This document shows positions 8,984 to 16,191 of a stretch of 33,274 nt of DNA, one piece after another. A program made the translations under genes and the position numbers. The stretch is from an uncultured Collinsella sp. (lineage in GTDB: Bacteria; Actinomycetota; Coriobacteriia; Coriobacteriales; Coriobacteriaceae): contig UQTD01000014.1 of assembly GCA_900543845.1 (NCBI GenBank), forward strand, positions 1-33,274. The letters are read 5' to 3'. The notes beneath the pieces are model-generated. The model searched no databases. It was not told the DNA's origin and was given only the letters and a program-made list of their open reading frames with translations. Position 1 is the first letter of the stretch. Each line of letters starts with the position of its first letter.

Positions 8984-9886
8984 CTACGAGACGTGCTCGG
9001 GCGCTCCTGCCATGCGAGCCTGTCCATGCGCGCGAAGGCGCGGAAGCTCGACGGTTGCCACCATGACGCCGGTGAGGATGAGAGCTGCACCCAGGAAGGC
9101 GATGGGGCTCAGGACCTCGCCGACCAGGAAGAACGAGAAGACAGCGGAGCAGACCGGCTCGAGCGAGAAGGCAAAGCCGGTGGTCTCGGCGGGCACGTGG
9201 GGCTGCACGAGCGTTTGGGTGATAAAGCCGTAGGCAGAGCAGATGAGCGCGAGGGCAACGACGACCACGATCTCGCTGGGCGTACTGGGAAGTGTGAAAC
9301 CGCCAAAGACGCATGCGGCAATGCCCGAGAACAGGCCGCCAAAGCCCAGCTGCCAAACGCCCAGGGACAGCGGATCGACTTCTTCGACAAACCGCTTGGC
9401 GACAATGATGTGTCCGGCGTAGACAAAGGCGGAGAGCAGCATGATGAGCGCGCCCGGGTTCAGGCTGGTAAAGTCGGCGCCCGAGAGCAGCAGCATGCCG
9501 CAGGTGACGATAGCCGTGCCGACGAGCACCTTGCGCTCGGGGGCGCGACGCAGCAGGGCGGCGTTGGCAAACGGCACGATCACGACCGTCAGGCTCTGCA
9601 AAAAGCCGGCAGTGGAGGCAGAGGTGAGGCTGGAGCCCAGGCACATGCAGGTGAGCTCGGTTGCCATGATGGCGCCGATGATAGCGGCGCGGACCATAAG
9701 GTCGCGATTGATGCGGAAAGCGCGCTTGTGGAAGAGCAGCAGGCAGGCCGCAAAGGCGATGATGCAGCGCAGCGCAACGATGCTCGTGGCGTTCATGTTG
9801 TCCATGCCGATCTTCATGAGGGGATACGAAAAGCCCCATGCGACGGGAACGGAAAATGAGAGCGCGATTGCTTTTTTGCGATCCAT
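8984..9886 (-). CDS. EamA/DMT-family transporter
   Basis: 300 residues with about ten transmembrane helices in two EamA repeats (residues about 8-135 and 147-280). These proteins belong to the drug/metabolite transporter superfamily and commonly export amino acids or other small metabolites. The first repeat starts with the typical P-V-A-W-G-F-S-Y-P. The C-terminus is short and basic. AAAAGGAG lies 5 nt before the ATG. It is divergent from a LysR regulator (start 10045) across 158 nt, the classic layout of a regulator controlling the neighbouring exporter. The substrate is unknown. Confidence 0.88.
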   Translation of the reverse strand: MDRKKAIALSFSVPVAWGFSYPLMKIGMDNMNATSIVALRCIIAFAACLLLFHKRAFRINRDLMVRAAIIGAIMATELTCMCLGSSLTSASTAGFLQSLTVVIVPFANAALLRRAPERKVLVGTAIVTCGMLLLSGADFTSLNPGALIMLLSAFVYAGHIIVAKRFVEEVDPLSLGVWQLGFGGLFSGIAACVFGGFTLPSTPSEIVVVVALALICSAYGFITQTLVQPHVPAETTGFAFSLEPVCSAVFSFFLVGEVLSPIAFLGAALILTGVMVATVELPRLRAHGQARMAGAPEHVS

Positions 9887-9902
9887 GGGACTCCTTTTGT
9901 TA

Positions 9903-9985
9903 CAGAACGGTTTCGTAAAAAGGATTCTGCTCCCAGATGTGGATGTAGTAAAGCGAATGTATCTTCAGTATGATTAAGAAATACT
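9903..9985. promoter_or_regulatory. divergent EamA/LysR promoter region with inverted repeats
   Basis: CAGAA and TTCTG form an interrupted inverted repeat starting near 9903, and AGTAT (9967-9971) with ATACT (9981-9985) form a second one with 9-nt spacing. Such short dyads are typical of LysR binding sites. Assignment to this regulator is inferred from the divergent arrangement. Confidence 0.35.
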
Positions 9986-10044
9986 AATGTTGGCAGAAAT
10001 GGTACTGGCAAAACGTTTTACGGCTGCATCGATGTGGAGGCGCG

Positions 10045-10911
10045 ATGGCATCGCGGTATCAGATTGTTTGTATGGTGGTCGATCGCGGCAGTCTTAAGGG
10101 CGCGGCGGACGAGCTGGGCTATACGCAAAGTGCGGTGAGCCAGGCCGTCAAGGCACTCGAGCGCGAGCTGGGTACCACGCTTATCGAGCGCGGTAAGCAG
10201 GGCGTTTCGCTTACGCGCGACGGTAAACAATATCTGCCGTATCTGCGCCAGATTGTGACTGCCGAGGCTGAGCTCGAGGGCAAGCGCCAGGAGCTGCTGG
10301 GGCTTTCGTCGACCGATATTCGCATCGCGACGTTTACCAACGTGAGTCGAACCGTGTTACCGCGCGTGATCCGCGACTTTGGGGCGCTGCACCCGGGCGT
10401 ACGCTTTACCCTCAAGCAGGGCGACTACACGCGCAACGCCCAGTGGGTGCACGATGGCGTGGTTGATTTTTGCTTTACGGCGCGCGGATTTACCGCTGGG
10501 CTCGAGAAGCGTGTGGTCTATCACGACGAGTTGGTAGCATTGTTGCCGGCCGCGCATCCGCTGACGGCAAAGGAAAAGGTGACACTCGCCGACCTGGCGT
10601 CCGAGCCGTTTGTGCTGCTGGATGAGGGCGAACAGAGCCTGGTGCTCGATGCATTTGCGGTGCATGGGCTGTCGCCGCACGTGACGAGTGAGGTGACCGA
10701 CGACTACACCATCATGGCGATGGTGGAGGAGGGCCTAGGCGTGAGCATGCTCTACCGTCGTACTGTAGAGGGCATGCAAGCTGATATTCATGTGCGGCCC
10801 ATCGTGCATGCTCCCTCGCGCGATGTGGTGGCTGCCTGGCGTAGCTGGGATACCATGCCCATCGCCACGAGGCGCTTTATCGACTATATGAGCTCGCATA
10901 TTGTCAATTAA
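10045..10911 (+). CDS. LysR-family transcriptional regulator
   Basis: 288 residues. The N-terminal winged helix-turn-helix (residues about 1-60) has the LysR pattern G-S-L-K-G-A-A-D-E-L-G-Y-T-Q-S-A-V-S-Q-A-V-K-A-L-E. The rest (about 90-285) is a periplasmic-binding-protein-like effector domain. GGAGG lies 6 nt before the ATG. It is divergent from the EamA exporter, which is its likely target, and it may repress itself. It converges on the MATE gene, whose stop is 27 nt away. The effector is unknown. Confidence 0.92.
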   Translation: MASRYQIVCMVVDRGSLKGAADELGYTQSAVSQAVKALERELGTTLIERGKQGVSLTRDGKQYLPYLRQIVTAEAELEGKRQELLGLSSTDIRIATFTNVSRTVLPRVIRDFGALHPGVRFTLKQGDYTRNAQWVHDGVVDFCFTARGFTAGLEKRVVYHDELVALLPAAHPLTAKEKVTLADLASEPFVLLDEGEQSLVLDAFAVHGLSPHVTSEVTDDYTIMAMVEEGLGVSMLYRRTVEGMQADIHVRPIVHAPSRDVVAAWRSWDTMPIATRRFIDYMSSHIVN

Positions 10912-10938
10912 TGACTGACGTGGCGTTGAGTGCGGTGC

Positions 10939-12321
10939 TTAACGGGCCGTCGCTTTGGCTTGGGTGGCGCGATAGGTGCGTGCCGGGTGGCAAAGTAGTA
11001 CCGCCACGACCATAAAGAACGCCGTGGTGCCCAGGCTGATGGGGTAGACCATCATGATGTTCGCAAAGGTGCGGAAGTGCGGGAACACGCAGAATACCCA
11101 ATAGAAGCGGATGCCGCAGACGCAGATCATGGTGATGAGGGCCGGCGTGAGCGAGATACCAAAGCCGCGCAGGTAGCCCGACATGTTTTCGTAGAACATG
11201 CTAAAGGCGTACGCCGGGAAGATCGAACATACGCGGATATAGCCGATCGAGACGATGTTGGGATCGCTGTTGAACAGCGACAAGATCTCGCGCCCCAGGC
11301 CAACAATAACGATAATTGTGGTGAGCGCGACGATACCGCCTTCGACTAGGCAGACCTTGAGCGTTTTGGTACAGCGGTCGATCTGGCGGGCACCGTGGTT
11401 TTGTCCCACAAAGGTGGTGCAAGCCTGGCTAAAGCTGTTGAGCAGGTTGTAGCACACGTACTCCAGGCTCATGGCGGCGCTCGATGCCGCCATGACCTCG
11501 GTGCCCAGGCTGTTGATGGCAGACTGGATGATGATGTTTGCGACGGCAAAGACGGCGCTCTGGATGCCGGCGGGCAGGCCGATCTTGACGATGCGCTTGA
11601 GGGCGACGGGGTCGATAGCCAGGTCGCGTGGGGTGACGCGGACGACGGAGTCGGTCTTGAGCAGGCGGATAAAGAGCGTAGCGGCACTGACGGTGTAGGC
11701 GATGGCGGTGGCGATGGCGACGCCCGCGACGCCCCAGTGGAGTACGGGGACAAAGATGAGGTCCAGGCCAATGTTGAGGATGGTGGACACGGCAAGCGCC
11801 TGCAGCGGCATGCGGGTGATGCCGACGGAGCGGAAGATCGCGGCCTCAAAGTTGTAGAGCAAAATCGAGGGCATGCTGAGCAAAAAGACGCGCAGATAGA
11901 GTGAGGCGAGCGGCATGGTCTCGGCGGGAACGTTGAGCGCGGCGAGCATGGGCTCGGCAAAGATCTCGCCCAGTGCGATGACGACAAAGCCCACGAGTGC
12001 CATTAAAATCGAGGTATGGACGGCGCGTTTGACCATGTTCTGATCGTTGCGGCCGATAGCGTTGGCGATGACCACGTTGGAGCCAAGCGACATGCCAATA
12101 AACAGGTTGAGCATAAGACTGGTAAGCGGAACATTGGAGCCGACCGCCGCCATGGCGAGGGTTCCCTGGTCGCCCGAGAAGTTACCGATGATGACCGTGG
12201 CGATGAGGTTCGACAGCTGCTCCAAGATGCTCGTGGCGGCCACGGGGAAGGCGAACAGGGGAATATTGCGCCACAGCGAGCCGGTGGTCATGTCAATGTG
12301 CTTAGATGCGGTATCAGCCAT
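10939..12321 (-). CDS. MATE-family efflux transporter
   Basis: 460 residues with about twelve transmembrane helices in two pseudo-symmetric MatE halves (about 20-180 and 245-410). MATE proteins export cationic drugs and metabolites using Na+ or H+ gradients. The opening N-I-P-L-F-A-F-P-V-A followed by L-E-Q-L-S-N-L-I-A-T-V-I-I-G-N-F is typical of the DinF/NorM-related bacterial class. The RBS before the ATG at 12321 is weak (GAGAG). No regulator is adjacent in the same operon; the convergent LysR gene is an unlikely partner. Confidence 0.9.
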   Translation of the reverse strand: MADTASKHIDMTTGSLWRNIPLFAFPVAATSILEQLSNLIATVIIGNFSGDQGTLAMAAVGSNVPLTSLMLNLFIGMSLGSNVVIANAIGRNDQNMVKRAVHTSILMALVGFVVIALGEIFAEPMLAALNVPAETMPLASLYLRVFLLSMPSILLYNFEAAIFRSVGITRMPLQALAVSTILNIGLDLIFVPVLHWGVAGVAIATAIAYTVSAATLFIRLLKTDSVVRVTPRDLAIDPVALKRIVKIGLPAGIQSAVFAVANIIIQSAINSLGTEVMAASSAAMSLEYVCYNLLNSFSQACTTFVGQNHGARQIDRCTKTLKVCLVEGGIVALTTIIVIVGLGREILSLFNSDPNIVSIGYIRVCSIFPAYAFSMFYENMSGYLRGFGISLTPALITMICVCGIRFYWVFCVFPHFRTFANIMMVYPISLGTTAFFMVVAVLLCHPARTYRATQAKATAR

Positions 12322-12447
12322 ACGCTCTCAATCTCTAACATGCTCTTTCGTGCTTATTTGCGCAGACGATGATACTCCTAATGCAACCATCCGGCACTTA
12401 GGGACGTACCTTTTCTGTCGACAGCTGGGGACACTCCTTATCTCTTC

Positions 12448-12483
12448 TAACTAGTCATTCAAGAACGTCCCCAATGACTAGGT
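12448..12483. repeat. GGGGACGTTCTT / ACTAGT repeat, copy 2
   Basis: This stretch matches 118-154 of the first repeat, with ACTAGTCATT, AAGAACGTCCCC and a second ACTAG. Only one arm of the large palindrome is kept. Just upstream are a perfect CTGTCGACAG palindrome and a GGGGACACTCC sequence of similar composition. Like copy 1, it is followed by a GGGG-AGGCGTG stretch and then GACAAT. Confidence 0.7.
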
Positions 12484-12493
12484 GGGGAAGGCG

Positions 12494-12502
12494 TGCGACA
12501 AT
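12494..12502 (+). promoter_or_regulatory. extended -10 promoter element of rlmA
   Basis: TGCGACAAT fits TGN-GACAAT and ends 35 nt before the start codon of the methyltransferase. The sequence GGCGTG-N-GACAAT is shared with 170-181. Confidence 0.45.
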
Positions 12503-12537
12503 GGTGGGTGTTGTGTTGTTCGCGCTAAGGAGTTGCC

Positions 12538-13350
12538 ATGTTGTTGTGTCCCGTTTGCCATGAACCGTTGGTGGATGACGAACGCGGTGCTGCATGCACG
12601 GGCGGACACCGGTTTGACCGTGCTCGCGAGGGCTATCTATATCTGCTGCGCTCGTCCAAGAGCGGCGACTCCATGGGCGATCCCAAGTCGCAGGCACGCA
12701 GTCGTCGTGACTTTCTGAACCGTGGATACTACGCGCCGTTGCGCGATGCGATGGTTGAGCAGGTGCGCAAGCAGGTGTCTGAGCGCGCCGCGTCTACGAA
12801 AGGCCCCATGACGCTGCTCGATATTTGCTGCGGTGAGGGCTACTACACCAGCGCCATGGGCGCGGTGCCGGGCGTGGATGCTTACGGTTTCGACCTGGGC
12901 AAAGAGATGGTGCGCCTGGCCGCCAAGCGCGGCGATGCGACCTATTTCGTGGCCAACATGAAGGACATCCCCGTGGCCGATGGCGCCTTCGATATGGTGA
13001 CCGAACTCTTTGCTCCCTTTAACGAGCGTGAGTTTTCTCGCGTGCTGGCGCCCGAGGGCTCGCTCTACACCGTCGTGCCAGGTGCACGCCATCTGTTTGG
13101 GCTCAAGGAGGTGCTCTACGACACGCCGTACCTTAACGATGAGAAGCTGCCGAAGACAACCGAGCTCGAGTTAGTCGGAACGCACCGGGTATCTGCGAAT
13201 ATTACGCTCCAGACGCAGGCCGACATCGAGGCGGTGTTCCAGATGACGCCGTACTACTATCGCACGCGCCCTGCCGACAAAGAGCGCCTGGCAAATTTGG
13301 ACACCCTTCAAACCGACATCGACTTCATCATCGCCGAGTACCGCCACTAA
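12538..13350 (+). CDS. rlmA: 23S rRNA (guanine-N1)-methyltransferase RlmA family
   Basis: 270 residues. RlmA enzymes methylate N1 of G745 or G748 in helix 35 of 23S rRNA, near the macrolide/tylosin tunnel. The N-terminal zinc finger is visible as Cys4, Cys7, Cys20 and His24. The SAM-binding motif I reads L-L-D-I-C-C-G-E-G-Y-Y-T, matching the family's DxGCGEGYYT with Cys for Gly. The later F-A-P-F-N-E-R-E-F-S-R-V-L segment is characteristic. AAGGAG lies 7 nt before the ATG. Sequence alone does not separate RlmA-I (G745) from RlmA-II/TlrB (G748). The stop codon abuts a palindromic repeat. Confidence 0.88.
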   Translation: MLLCPVCHEPLVDDERGAACTGGHRFDRAREGYLYLLRSSKSGDSMGDPKSQARSRRDFLNRGYYAPLRDAMVEQVRKQVSERAASTKGPMTLLDICCGEGYYTSAMGAVPGVDAYGFDLGKEMVRLAAKRGDATYFVANMKDIPVADGAFDMVTELFAPFNEREFSRVLAPEGSLYTVVPGARHLFGLKEVLYDTPYLNDEKLPKTTELELVGTHRVSANITLQTQADIEAVFQMTPYYYRTRPADKERLANLDTLQTDIDFIIAEYRH

Positions 13351-13386
13351 CCTGCCAAAAAAGGGACAGGTTTATTTTGGTAGGTT
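13349..13386. repeat. palindrome with GGGACAGG core, CTGCCA type, copy 1
   Basis: AACCTGCCAAAA (13349-13360) pairs with TTTTGGTAGGTT (13375-13386) with one G-U wobble; the loop contains GGGACAGG. Its first base lies inside the rlmA stop codon (13348-13350). A clear relative is at 23211-23249. Confidence 0.7.
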
Positions 13387-13402
13387 TTATCTAGGCAAAC
13401 GC

Positions 13403-13440
13403 AAAGGGCCGACCGCGGAGATGCGCGATCGGCCCTTTTT
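13403..13440. terminator. terminator between rlmA and the convergent membrane gene
   Basis: AAAGGGCCGA (13403-13412) pairs with TCGGCCCTTT (13429-13438), with an inner CGCG-CGCG stem, and ends in TTTTT on the plus strand. It terminates rlmA and probably also the minus-strand gene ending at 13480. Confidence 0.82.
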
Positions 13441-13479
13441 AGTTGCTTGGTTGCAACAGAGGTTATGAGAAGCGGGCGC

Positions 13480-13881
13480 TTACAGGCGGTCCTTGTTCTC
13501 GGCCTTAACGGCGTGTGCCTGCTGAACAAAGAACAGGTCGTAGACCACGATGACAAAGGCGATTATATTGACGGAGCTGCCGCCGAGTGCGGGAAGCGTG
13601 AGCACGGCTTGGAGGAGCGTGGCTGCCGCGGCAACGATACCGAGCTTAAATGCGCCGTCTACCTGCGAAGGCTTGTTGGCGCCCTTGATACCGGCGACGC
13701 CTGCGGCAAGGTCGACGAGGCCCTTAACAATCACCACAACAGCGGCGAGTGTGGCGTTCGATCCGTAAGCGGATCCAAAATTGCCGGTAACAATGCCGGC
13801 AATTCCGATGACGAGGCTGGCGATGCCCAAAACAAAGTAGACGAGGGCAAGGATTTTGAGAGTCTTGCGAGCGGAACTCAT
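13480..13881 (-). CDS. small four-helix membrane protein, unknown function
   Basis: 133 residues with four predicted hydrophobic helices (about 10-30, 43-66, 80-98 and 105-125) and a basic C-terminal tail. The small-residue-rich helices resemble generic actinobacterial integral membrane proteins, but I recognise no named family. AAAGGA lies about 6 nt before the ATG at 13881; an in-frame extension to 13950 would run through an operator-like palindrome and is unlikely. The gene stands alone between a shared terminator and a promoter region rich in dyads, which hints at dedicated regulation. Confidence 0.75.
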   Translation of the reverse strand: MSSARKTLKILALVYFVLGIASLVIGIAGIVTGNFGSAYGSNATLAAVVVIVKGLVDLAAGVAGIKGANKPSQVDGAFKLGIVAAAATLLQAVLTLPALGGSSVNIIAFVIVVYDLFFVQQAHAVKAENKDRL

Positions 13882-13901
13882 GGCTGGTCCTTTCGATACG
13901 A

Positions 13902-13936
13902 GTACGTCAATCTGACGTACCCCATGTGCTGCACAT
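13902..13936. promoter_or_regulatory. two operator-like palindromes upstream of the four-helix gene
   Basis: GTACGTCA-ATC-TGACGTAC (13902-13920) is a perfect 8-bp inverted repeat, and ATGTGC-T-GCACAT (13924-13936) a perfect 6-bp one. Both lie 21-55 nt before the minus-strand start codon, so a bound regulator would overlap the promoter or early transcript. The regulator is unknown. Confidence 0.5.
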
Positions 13937-14114
13937 ATGGTGAAGCACATTGTAGTTCAACGCGGCGATGCATGCGCCTGAAAGCGCTTTGACCCCGCGC
14001 AGCCCACCCCAACCTTTCAAAAAGGAAAGCTGGACGTAAGCCAAATCGATGGCAGCCCATGTGCGGCGCTGCGATGATGAGGCCGTAACAAGGAGCTGGT
14101 CTCAAGGAGGAGTC

Positions 14115-14258
14115 ATGATGTACGGAGCAGGGCAAGTGCATGAGCCGCGGTCGTTGGGAAGGCGCATGGGTGATTCTGTGATCGCTGCCGTGTGCACGGG
14201 ATTGATGGCGGTGCTTTGCATTGGGATGCTGTGGGCCATGTCGCATGTGGGACAATAG
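14115..14258 (+). CDS. small single-helix membrane protein, 47 residues
   Basis: The reading frame starts at tandem ATG codons (14115 and 14118) with a full AAGGAGG about 5 nt upstream, among the best ribosome binding sites in the window. The product has a hydrophilic N-terminus with R-S-L-G-R-R and one hydrophobic helix (about residues 22-43), ending S-H-V-G-Q. No family is recognised. Support is the RBS plus the helix; the frame is short enough that chance cannot be excluded. It precedes rsmJ by 63 nt, and its stop overlaps a TGG-GACAAT extended -10 candidate for that gene. Confidence 0.55.
   Translation: MMYGAGQVHEPRSLGRRMGDSVIAAVCTGLMAVLCIGMLWAMSHVGQ
14248..14256 (+). promoter_or_regulatory. 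extended -10 element upstream of rsmJ
   Basis: TGGGACAAT matches the TGN-GACAAT form seen at 173-181 and 12494-12502. It lies 65 nt before the rsmJ start and overlaps the stop codon of the small membrane protein gene. Confidence 0.35.
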
Positions 14259-14321
14259 CGGACGGTTGGGTGCCGACATAAACGGCGCTCATGTATTCGT
14301 TTTGCTTGTTAAGGAGTGTCC

Positions 14322-15026
14322 ATGGGCGTCATCGATCCCTTTTCTGTTGCTCGGGCCGCGGGGCTTGAGCTGACCGGGAAGTCCGAGGGCCTCACGCTCA
14401 CCGACGGCACGATGGAGCTGCGTGCCGATTTTACCCGCATGCTTCCGCGGCTCAAGCAGGGCCGTCTGCAGCAAGAGCTGTTGGTAAAGGCTGCGCGCAC
14501 AAAAGGCATCGAGAGCCCATGGGCGATTGACGCCACAGCGGGCTTTGGCGAGGACTCGCTGCTGTTGGCGGCTGCGGGCTTTACCGTCGATCTGTATGAA
14601 CAGGATTGCGTGATCGCGGCGCTCCTCAAGGATGCTTTGGATCGCGCGGCAGATGATCCGGCGCTTGCGACAGCCGTGGCGCGCATGCGCTTACATGCGG
14701 GCGAGGACAGTATTACCGGCCTTCGCCATACAGCTGAGCTGATCGGGCAGGGCGAGCTCGCGGCTCCCGACGTGGTGTATCTGGACCCCATGTTTCCCGA
14801 GCGTACTAAAAGTGCGGCGGTCAAAAAGAAGTTCCAGCTCCTACATCATCTGGAACAGCCGTGCGCCGATGAGGAGACGCTGGTCGAAGCTGCGCTTGCG
14901 GTGCATCCGCGCAAGGTCGTTATCAAGCGGCCGGTGAAGGGGCCGCTGCTTGCCGGCGTTAAGCCGAGCTATCAACTTGCGGGCAAGGCCGTTCGCTACG
15001 ATGTTTTGGTGCCGCCGCGCCCGTAG
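14322..15026 (+). CDS. rsmJ: 16S rRNA (guanine1516-N2)-methyltransferase
   Basis: 234 residues. RsmJ methylates N2 of G1516 in 16S rRNA using SAM. Motif I is D-A-T-A-G-F-G-E-D at residues 70-78. The catalytic motif IV reads D-P-M-F-P-E-R-T-K-S-A-A-V-K-K from residue 155, matching the family-specific DPMFPxRxKSAxVKK. A basic stretch K-R-P-V-K-G-P-L near the C-terminus is also conserved. AAGGAG (14311-14316) fixes the start at the ATG at 14322; a GTG at 14316 overlaps the RBS. It is slightly shorter than the E. coli protein (250) at the N-terminus. Confidence 0.9.
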   Translation: MGVIDPFSVARAAGLELTGKSEGLTLTDGTMELRADFTRMLPRLKQGRLQQELLVKAARTKGIESPWAIDATAGFGEDSLLLAAAGFTVDLYEQDCVIAALLKDALDRAADDPALATAVARMRLHAGEDSITGLRHTAELIGQGELAAPDVVYLDPMFPERTKSAAVKKKFQLLHHLEQPCADEETLVEAALAVHPRKVVIKRPVKGPLLAGVKPSYQLAGKAVRYDVLVPPRP

Positions 15027-15074
15027 CTTGCGTGCGATGGTTGGCGCTCCGTCAGTGCCGTGCCGATGCGGCGT

Positions 15075-15371
15075 CTATTTCCATGGATGCGACGTCAGAT
15101 GCCAGCCGCCGCAGTACTCACATTTGTAGCAGGCCAGCCCGCGGCGTCCGCGGTTTTCGCAGTCAGCCATAACTGCCTCGGCCTCGGCGTGCGTGTCGTA
15201 ACGGTTTTTTCGCTCGCACGACTTGTAGCGCCAGGCCTCATCTCGCTCGGCGTCCAGGGCGTCGCGGCGCTCATCCTCGCGCGCAAACAGGTCGCTCATA
15301 TCGCCGCCCGTAGCAGCGCCCAAAAACTCGCTTTTGGCCTTTGACCAGGCGGCTCGCTTTTTGCTCCCCAT
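15075..15371 (-). CDS. small basic protein with C-terminal CxxC/HxxxxH motif
   Basis: 98 residues. The N-terminal half is highly charged and helical (Lys, Arg, Glu, Asp). The C-terminus reads C-Y-K-C-E-Y-C-G-G-W-H-L-T-S-H, a compact zinc-binding knuckle of the type found in small phage and plasmid proteins. No family name can be assigned. The ATG at 15371 has a GAAGGG about 10 nt upstream; a TTG at 15392 would have no RBS. It is divergent from the GNAT gene and shares an operator-like inverted repeat with it. It converges on rsmJ 48 nt away. DNA or RNA binding is a guess from charge and motif. Confidence 0.68.
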   Translation of the reverse strand: MGSKKRAAWSKAKSEFLGAATGGDMSDLFAREDERRDALDAERDEAWRYKSCERKNRYDTHAEAEAVMADCENRGRRGLACYKCEYCGGWHLTSHPWK

Positions 15372-15395
15372 CTGCTTCGCGCCCTTCTCCAAACG

Positions 15396-15427
15396 TTGGT
15401 ATCATTGCTCAATCAAAGTGATACCAA
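15396..15427. promoter_or_regulatory. operator-like inverted repeat in a divergent promoter
   Basis: TTGGTATCA (15396-15404) and TGATACCAA (15419-15427) form a perfect 9-bp inverted repeat with a 14-nt spacer. It occupies most of the 77-nt region between the divergent genes at 15371 and 15449, so one bound protein could control both. Confidence 0.5.
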
Positions 15428-15448
15428 TAAACGTGAGGTCGCCGCGTG

Positions 15449-15937
15449 ATGATCAGAAAAACCCTCGATACCGACATTCCCACTGTCATGGCTATCTATG
15501 ACGCGGCCCGTGCCTTTATGCGCGCGCATGGCAACGCAACGCAGTGGCCCGAGGGCACGCCTTCGGCCGAGCAACTGGCTGCCGATATCGCCGCCGGTGG
15601 TAGCTATGTGTGCGAAGTCGACGGCCGCGTGGTGGCGACGTTTGCCTTTTTACCGGGCCCGGACGAGTGCTATGACGTAATTGAGGATGGTCAATGGCGC
15701 AGCGACACTCCGTACGCCGTGCTGCACCGTGTGGCATCCGACGGCACCGTGCACGGTATCGCGGCTGCGATGTTTGCCTTTGCCAAAGAACGTGCCGATC
15801 ACCTGCGCATCGATACGCACCAGGACAACCTGCCCATGCAGGGTGCGAGCCTCAAGGCCGGATTTGAGCGCGCCGGCATCGTGTATGTGTCAGACGGCAC
15901 GCCGCGTGTTGCGTTTGACTGGCTGCGCGAGGCATAA
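15449..15937 (+). CDS. GNAT-family N-acetyltransferase
   Basis: 162 residues. The GNAT fold is recognised from the N-terminal I-R-K-T-L-D-T-D-I-P-T-V-M-A-I-Y-D-A-A-R-A-F-M, the central V-D-G-R-V-V-A-T-F-A-F segment (strand 4) and the acetyl-CoA region with G-I-A-A-A-M-F-A-F-A-K. The closing motif with H-Q-D-N-L-P-M-Q-G-A-S-L-K-A-G-F-E-R-A-G matches the usual D-x-x-N-x-x-M-x-x-x-x-x-K-x-G-F. GAGG lies 10 nt before the ATG at 15449; a GTG at 15446 is an equally spaced alternative. The substrate is unknown. Confidence 0.88.
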   Translation: MIRKTLDTDIPTVMAIYDAARAFMRAHGNATQWPEGTPSAEQLAADIAAGGSYVCEVDGRVVATFAFLPGPDECYDVIEDGQWRSDTPYAVLHRVASDGTVHGIAAAMFAFAKERADHLRIDTHQDNLPMQGASLKAGFERAGIVYVSDGTPRVAFDWLREA

Positions 15938-16191
15938 GAGCGGAGACGCGTATCAACAATTCGCGCGAACGAAAATGGCTCCGGGTGGGGCCATTTTCGT
16001 TCGCTGCGCCGTTTTGAAAGCCGGCTTTCGCAAGGCGCGAACCTACGAAAATCGCCGCGCGGCAACGCGGGACGATGAGCTCGGTCGGGGGATAGGGCCC
16101 GCTTCGCCCGCCGGCTCGTAAATTGTATCATCCAGTGTGGAACGAGGACGCCCGTTGCCGCGTGCGATGGGCTTGTAATAAGAGGAGAGCC
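15938..16191 (+). other. 254-nt non-coding leader before the translation GTPase
   Basis: The stretch holds a long perfect hairpin: GCGAACGAAAATGGC (15965-15979) with GCCATTTTCGTTCGC (15990-16004), loop 10 nt. It also holds a perfect 14-nt palindrome GAAAGCCGGCTTTC (16016-16029) and further GC-rich segments. No T-tract follows the first hairpin, so it is not a classical terminator. A -10-like TATCAT occurs near 16129-16134. No ORF is supported here. It may end the GNAT transcript and/or form an attenuator for the next gene. Confidence 0.45.
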
